Source of the DNA: Anthoceros angustus
Taxonomy: Eukaryota; Streptophyta; Anthocerotopsida; Anthocerotales; Anthocerotaceae
Direction: 5' to 3'
NCBI GenBank assembly: GCA_010909165.1
Contig: MU008160.1
Span: forward strand, 496,001 to 560,000
DNA length: 64,000 bases
Shown here: positions 58,656 to 64,000 of the stretch, in pieces
How positions within the stretch are numbered: the first letter of the stretch is position 1
Layout of the letters: the number at the start of each line of letters is the position of its first letter
Made by a program: the position numbers and the translations under genes
The notes under the pieces: model-generated
The model's database searches: none
Seen by the model: only the letters and a program-made list of their open reading frames with translations
Told to the model about the DNA's origin: nothing

Positions 58656-59193
58656 TCAATTGCACTCTTGATATTGGTTACGAAACTATCGATCAAGTCT
58701 CTTTTGCATTACCGGTGGCATCCTCACGCTTAGCTCACCGCCAATTGGACAGAAGTCTCGTTTTGGCTTCCTCCGAGGTCGGCGTCAACGATCGTGTCGG
58801 TTCTCCTTACCTCCTTCGTTTTAGCCCTTTCGCCCACCGGTATCTAGTGGGCTCTTCCTTCCGATTTGTTTCGTGGATAAGCTTTAATTGCTGAACACGC
58901 ATCAACTGGAACAACATTTGGGCTTCTTTCTTGATCGCCTAGTCTCGGTTCCAGCCTAGGTGTCATTCAATAGCACTCTACGTCGGTTACTGCTGATCTA
59001 TCGATCACGTCTCTTTTGCAGCCCCTGCCGGTGGCATCCAGTTCGCTTAGCTCCGCCGCCAATAGGACAAGAAGTCTCGTTTTGCTTCCTCGTATGCACG
59101 TCCACACTAACGTCGTGTCGGTTCTCCTTACCTCTGTTTTTCGCCCACCCGGCTATCTTGTGGGCTCTTCTTTCCAGCGTTGTGGATAAGCTT
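58602..59193. repeat. Tandem duplication, period about 318 bp
   Basis: gggcttctttcttgatcgcc starts near 58602 and 58919. Shared blocks continue to gtggataagctttmatt-type ends near 58,885 and 59,193. The second copy has lost many short pieces relative to the first. Confidence 0.85.
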
Positions 59194-60094
59194 TCATTCT
59201 TTGTGTGATTTTGCTGAAAAGCGCCTTCTTATCCCGTGATTGGTAGTAGTTTGAGCCCACAAAGCCCTTTAGGTCTTGATGCAAGAAGCCCTCGTGACAT
59301 TAACAACCCTCCGTGGCGAGGCCTTATTATCCTTTTCTTGTTTCCTTTTCAAAAAGACTCGTGATCGGTCTCAAGTTGTTGCTCTCTTGGTTCTTGTTTT
59401 GCTGTCATTGTTTTACTATTCCTTCTTACCACATGGCTTGTCCGGTACCACTCTCCCTTGTGTCGACACTCCATTGTAGGAGTTCCCAATTGGTTGCTTG
59501 TATAAGGTGTAAGCAGAGGCTCTTTTGCCTACTTTGCCATAGTTGTCACACGTCGACTTGAGTCCTCTTTTTGGTGTTGGTAGCGATTACTTAAGTTTCT
59601 CTACGACAGCCTGAAAAGGACCAGGTTTGTAAATCTAAATTGGTCTCCTGTCACATCCTCATTAGTTGGGCCTGATTGGTAAACTTGCATGGAGTCTTTG
59701 ATGGGCTAGTGTTTTTCAATGTGTTACATTTGTTATGCACTTAATAAACTCACGCCCCTCTCCTCCTCCAGGAATTCGAGCTGCAGCCAAAGGTCACGCA
59801 AGAAGGCGCCATCCTAGTGTAAAATCGTCACAATAATTCTATGGTGTCATTTTTGACGGCGTGTCGGAGGGTTGCCGGTGGAAACTATTGCATGGTTGGG
59901 TTGACGGAAGCAAAGGTAAGGGGTTCGTCTGGCAAAAGAGTCTCGTTCTTGGAGTCTTTAGCCAAAACATTGCTATCCCTGCGTAAAACATGCAATCTTG
60001 TGTGCACAGTTTGAGAACATATTCGCGCTTATTGCTTCCGTCAATTTTACTGGATTGGTGCTGACGAACAGTTTTTAACATTATTTTGATGCAG
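59194..60094. other. Spacer with one isolated terminal-exon-like piece
   Basis: 59772-59822 follows a strong pyrimidine tract and cag. It encodes EFELQPKVTQEGAILV and a stop, as a last exon would. No upstream exon could be linked, so it may be a stranded fragment. Nothing else is visible. Confidence 0.25.
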
Positions 60095-61640
60095 GATCTT
60101 GCGAACAATTGGTTTCGCGTGAAGCATCCGGAACGACGTATCGTGGACGTAAGTAATACCTTGCTCAACTTCTTGTTTCTTGTAATCGTCTTGTGCATTT
60201 GATTTGTCCACTATGATAAGTGTTCGATGGCATTGAATCGGGATGGAATCGACAACGAAAGCAACGATTTTCAAATCCAAGAAGGTACTTGATTGTTATT
60301 AGTATTATCGTTTACTTTGCTTTTACTTTTACTTTTACTAATATCTATTGTGTCAACCCCTGCTGACAACTACATGACGCCACCACAGCGTCCTCGATTA
60401 CTTCCCACCCATGGGGATCCAGGATATGACGCTAACGCAGAGTTTGAACCACCCTGCTGGAGATAAGAAAGATCGTAGAAAAGGTATTCGTGAAAATGAT
60501 TCTTTGTTAGTCCTGTATGTTCTCGTTGGTGAGTCTAACAAAACCCGTGGGTTCGGTCCTCTATGCACACAATGTTCTCTGATGGACAAACAAGACCTTA
60601 AGCATCTTGCGAGATGCACTTGATTGAATAAGATAAAGAAGGTAAGCACTTTTCTTAATTTCATAAACTTGATCTAAGTATGCTCAAATCCAAAATCTTA
60701 ACCCTAAATTTATCTCTGCAGGATATCAAAAAGAACCTTGAACAACGACTCAATTGGAAGCGCAACACTTGTGGAAAGGTTTAATGGACACCGATTTCAA
60801 TGCAAACAATGTTGGAGGGATATCAAAGTTCAATCCGAGCGAGGTAATCAAATTACATTCATACCTTCTTTGCTTCTTCACATTTACCTTCTTATAACTT
60901 GGCATTCTGATCTTTGGAAAACAATTTGCCTAAAAATATAAAGGACAAAGTCGATAAGATTGACAACAACATTGACAACGCAGCCATCTCAATCAATTAT
61001 ACAAAATGTATTATGTATATAATTTGGATTAATATGATTTTGGTTTAAGAAAGTAATGATTTTGGTTTTGATCGTGCAAAAAGAGAAAAATTGATGACTT
61101 CAAGGAGGATGGACCAACTTATCACGTCAGAGTTCACCGAGTTTGGAAAGTGGATGAGCAATTTTCAATATCCACCACTTTTTGAAGACTTTAAAACTAA
61201 GTATCGCAATTTGGGAGCATAGTCTAAAAGAGCAAGCATACCCATCTTGAATGAAGATGGGTCCAACCCAACATTCGAAAGCAAAGATGAGAGATCCAAG
61301 CAAGTAAGCGCTCTTCTCTTTCTCTCTATTATTTTCATATAATTCTATGTAATGTAATTACATATGCATTGAATGCGAGATAGGGGCAGCAATTGAAAAT
61401 AAGGAGTTGAAAGCAGCAGACTTGTTGTCTCTCATGGAAGAACCGGAGACAACGAAAAATATTCAAAAGGTACATCGTTTGAAAGGTAATATCCGCTTGC
61501 ATTATAATTCTAATGTTTTATGTTTCTTCGTAACATACGATCACATTTCCGGTGTGGGGAATCTTCACGACGTGTTTAACGCTTGTCGAAAAGGTATATG
61601 CAAAGAAAGATCTTCTCCGAATTGAAATGGAGGTAAATGA
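60095..61640 (+). pseudogene. Exon-like segments with zinc-finger-like Cys motifs, unknown
   Basis: Splice-bounded pieces are 60095-60148 (donor gtaagt) and 60221-60284 (donor gtactt), followed by an open stretch from 60389 to 60623. In one register all three join in phase and the last encodes LCTQCSLMDKQDLKHLARC, a CX2C...HX4C arrangement. 60,770-60,845 encodes FNGHRFQCKQCWRDIK, another CX2C. Such spacing recalls BED-type or other transposon zinc fingers, but no family can be named. Pieces near 61,080-61,220 and 61,407-61,480 may continue it. Confidence 0.3.
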
Positions 61641-62222
61641 CTAATTACTTTTACTTTTTGTTTGTAGTTATCGAGAATCAAAGCGAGTTGTTTTCACTCT
61701 TTGAGGTGAGTACTAAAGTTAAAAACAAATATGTTTTATATATGAATTCGACAATGGTTTAAATTGCGAAATATTCTCGCTTGGATGAAATATTGAAATG
61801 ATTATACATTTATCTGGACCATACAATCAGCAGCTCAAAAGTACTATTCAAGAGAAGGACGACTGAACCATTTTACACTCCATCTACTCCAATAGAAGAT
61901 GTGTGAATTACCAAAACTATTTGAATTAGAGCCTAATTACGGTGGAAGATAATCCTTTTATTGTGTAAAAGGATTGAAAACGAAAATGATGAAAGTAGAA
62001 GGGCAAATTTTGTAAGAGAGAGAAATGACATATAAAAGGGTGGTATAGGCACCAAGTCTATACAGTTCACGGACCTCGGCTCCTCGGCTGCGATCGAGTT
62101 AGGCGCGTCTCGGCCCCGGACTCGGCCGCTCCCGCCGAGGCGGGCGCGGCGTCGGGCGCCGCGGCCTAAACGGTCTCGGCCTCACGGCCTCGTGGTTCTC
62201 GTGACGCCCCTCGCTCCTTCTA
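61641..62222. other. No gene seen
   Basis: AT-rich, then a short GC-rich island (62,060-62,220) with repeated cggcctcg words. A related cgcggcctcgtggggcc word stands at 34,145, next to the other copy of the dispersed 94-bp repeat. Confidence 0.4.
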
Positions 62223-62382
62223 TGGCTTAGAGGGAGCGTTGGTACACTTTGATATTGAAGAAAAAGCAACACGATTCTCGATGAGGGTTAGAGACTAAGC
62301 GATTCATTCCACACTCTCATTGATTCAATATTTAAACCAAAAAACATATGGCCTAGAGGGAGCGTTGGTATACTTTGATGTT
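62223..62382. repeat. Two copies of agagggagcgttggta around the 94-bp repeat
   Basis: The 36-bp segment at 62223-62258 recurs at 62347-62382 (four differences) and brackets the dispersed repeat 62254-62347. The purine run followed by ttggta resembles a copia polypurine tract and LTR start. Confidence 0.55.
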
Positions 62383-62635
62383 GTCACGTTTAGGATGTTC
62401 CAACGCACCTTTCTCAGGATGGGCGGAACGGTTGTCCATTCATCATACAAAATCTAACTCTTAGTTCTTTTAAGAGGACCTCTAGCGGTTCTCTGTGATT
62501 CCTTGAAAATTCTAGAAGGGGAGCACCTCTGTTGGCCCAGGCAAGGAGGCGTCTTCTCTGATAACCTGGCATGGTGCCTCAACATATATATAGGTGGATG
62601 TCATGAGATTGGATGTGGGAATTAAGAACAAAATT

Positions 62636-62650
62636 TGGGCTTTGATACCA
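62636..62650 (-). promoter_or_regulatory. Primer-binding site, initiator Met tRNA type
   Basis: On the minus strand tggtatcaaagccc begins exactly where a ...atcaca LTR end stops (62651). It differs at one base from the plant initiator-Met primer site tggtatcagagc. The implied copia-like element has its 5' LTR to the right, from 62651, and internal sequence to the left. Its far LTR and coding region were not found. Confidence 0.6.
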
Positions 62651-64000
62651 TGTGATAAAGCGAGGATTTAAGGAGATCGTGTTTTGCTCGGATTGATTGT
62701 TGCTATAAGGCGTTATGTACAGACGTGTGTATGTGAAACGTTGCATCTAAGACCGAACTGTTTAGTCCATTAGCATTTGATATCTACCGAGATACGAATT
62801 GGGCCCTAAGGGCTAGAATTATTAGCTTAACGCTAGAATTATTAGCTTAACACCTCGAACGTCGCAGCTCCCTCATTCACATCGCAAGTAATTTCGTCTC
62901 CTTCTTCGTACATACATAGCTTCCAGGTGCACCTGGATAAAAGTTTTTGACGGCCCTAGGAATAGCCAAACGCCCAAGTGCCTGGCTTTCTGGGAGCCCA
63001 TAGAGTGTGCTTCTTTCTAGCATTGACCAAGTTTGCTCAACCATCGGAAAAGTACAATCTGAGAACCAGAGGAAGATGCTTCCTCGCATCGGCGAGAGAC
63101 GGGTAATTGGTGTATGGGACACACCTGGTTGGTTTCTACTTTTCAAAGCACATGGGAGTGTAGATCTTGGGTGCGCTGGTATTTGTGGTGTGTGCATACC
63201 GTGAGGACTAAAAATTTCACCTATAAAGATTGCATGCCTATAGTCAATCCTGGATGAATATGCCTTGCATAAATGTTAACTCTCTATAATTATTACTTCT
63301 GACCTTCTTCTCTGAAATTTTCAAAATAAGTATTAGATGTTAATCTCAAGAAAATAGGGCCTTCATAGTATAGTGCTATTGAATGTTATAGTATGATAAT
63401 ATCTAAAAATAATTATAATATTATTAAATATATATTAATATGAAGATACACGTACTATATATACTATAAATATCATGATGATTATCATGATGATAAATTA
63501 GGGCTCATTGATGTGCACCATTAATTAACTAATAAAAATAAAATAATGATTATAATACATATTATATCTGAATAATTATTACGCTCATAGTATCTACTAC
63601 CGTACCGTAAGAGTAGGCTGTAATAGCTTAGAGTGTGGGACAAGTTTTCAGCAAGGGGAGGAGCCCAATACAGAAGGCCCCCCCCTCTAATTGGGAACTC
63701 TATAAATGGGATTCCTCTCTAAATGGGACCTCCCATCCTACTCCCTTTAGTTTATAATGTAATAAATGGGACTTTTCCCTAAATGGTAATTGGGACCTTT
63801 TGAAACATACATTCATGTTAGTTTCATCTCCTAAATAGGATTTTAATTTTTTTACTAAAAAAATTAAAAAAGAAAAAGGAATCGATTATTTGAGCACAAT
63901 AGACTTTTAGGTGTGATTGAAGACTCTTAAGCTAAGCTTTTTCCTTTATGATAGGTAGAGGTTTTTTGATGTTGCTTAGAGAGAGTGCTAGCTGTCAAAT
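62651..64000. other. Probable LTR edge, then AT-rich sequence
   Basis: The first few hundred bases are presumably LTR (right boundary unknown). 62812-62851 is a perfect 20-bp tandem duplication (gctagaattattagcttaac twice). A 106-codon minus-strand frame at 62877-63197 matches nothing known. Beyond 63.3 kb the sequence is strongly AT-rich, with a short aaatgggac-type repeat near 63,700-63,790. No gene. Confidence 0.4.

Noticed and set aside
59770-59790. gaattcgagctgcag, reminiscent of a cloning linker
   Set aside because: It reads in frame as an exon after a normal splice acceptor and no vector sequence follows.

Overview
The window is nuclear DNA of a plant, judged from four or five ordinary eukaryotic genes with GT-AG introns, a plastid-type leader on one enzyme, and close similarity of the diphthine-ammonia ligase to land-plant copies. 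Almost all introns in the two intron-rich genes are 74-204 bp, many near 90 bp. This compactness recalls lycophytes of the Selaginella type, but a bryophyte or streptophyte alga cannot be excluded from sequence alone.

Layout. Positions 1-11,030 form a compact gene island: the 3' part of a diphthine-ammonia ligase gene (DPH6, +), an intronless CrtI-type carotenoid desaturase-like oxidoreductase (-), a membrane-anchored dual-specificity phosphatase (+), an intronless five-bladed beta-propeller glycosidase-like gene (-) and ribosomal protein eS10 (-). The desaturase-like and phosphatase genes are head to head across 323 bp. The phosphatase and propeller genes are tail to tail only 69 bp apart. 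The island stops abruptly near 11.2 kb.

From 11.2 to 33.4 kb lies a repeat block flanked by an inverted repeat of about 80 bp. Inside are tandem duplications (712, about 775, about 1,150 and about 830 bp periods), a higher-order satellite, a pyrimidine-rich left part and a purine-rich right part. I see no intact gene there. From 34 to 38.8 kb are exon-like pieces on the minus strand with good splice signals but unknown product, plus a 0.5 kb tandem duplication.

From 39,003 to 56,389 is one decayed Ty3/gypsy retrotransposon on the minus strand. It has two LTRs, a polypurine tract, broken gag, and pol in the order protease, reverse transcriptase, RNase H, integrase. It is split by a CACTA-like insertion of about 9.8 kb (42.85-52.69 kb), and a later 1.64 kb tandem duplication copied the CACTA end together with gag. 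The CACTA-like insert contains a tRNA-derived SINE-like piece and a GC-rich minisatellite. The last 7.6 kb hold degenerate repeats, unidentified spliced fragments and the PBS/LTR edge of a copia-like element.

The real genes are housekeeping or metabolic (translation factor modification, ribosome, plastid isoprenoid and sugar chemistry, signalling). They show no shared pathway beyond gene-island clustering. The most unusual feature of the window is how its repeats diverge: tandem copies keep long identical blocks and differ in short patches of insertion or deletion at matching positions.
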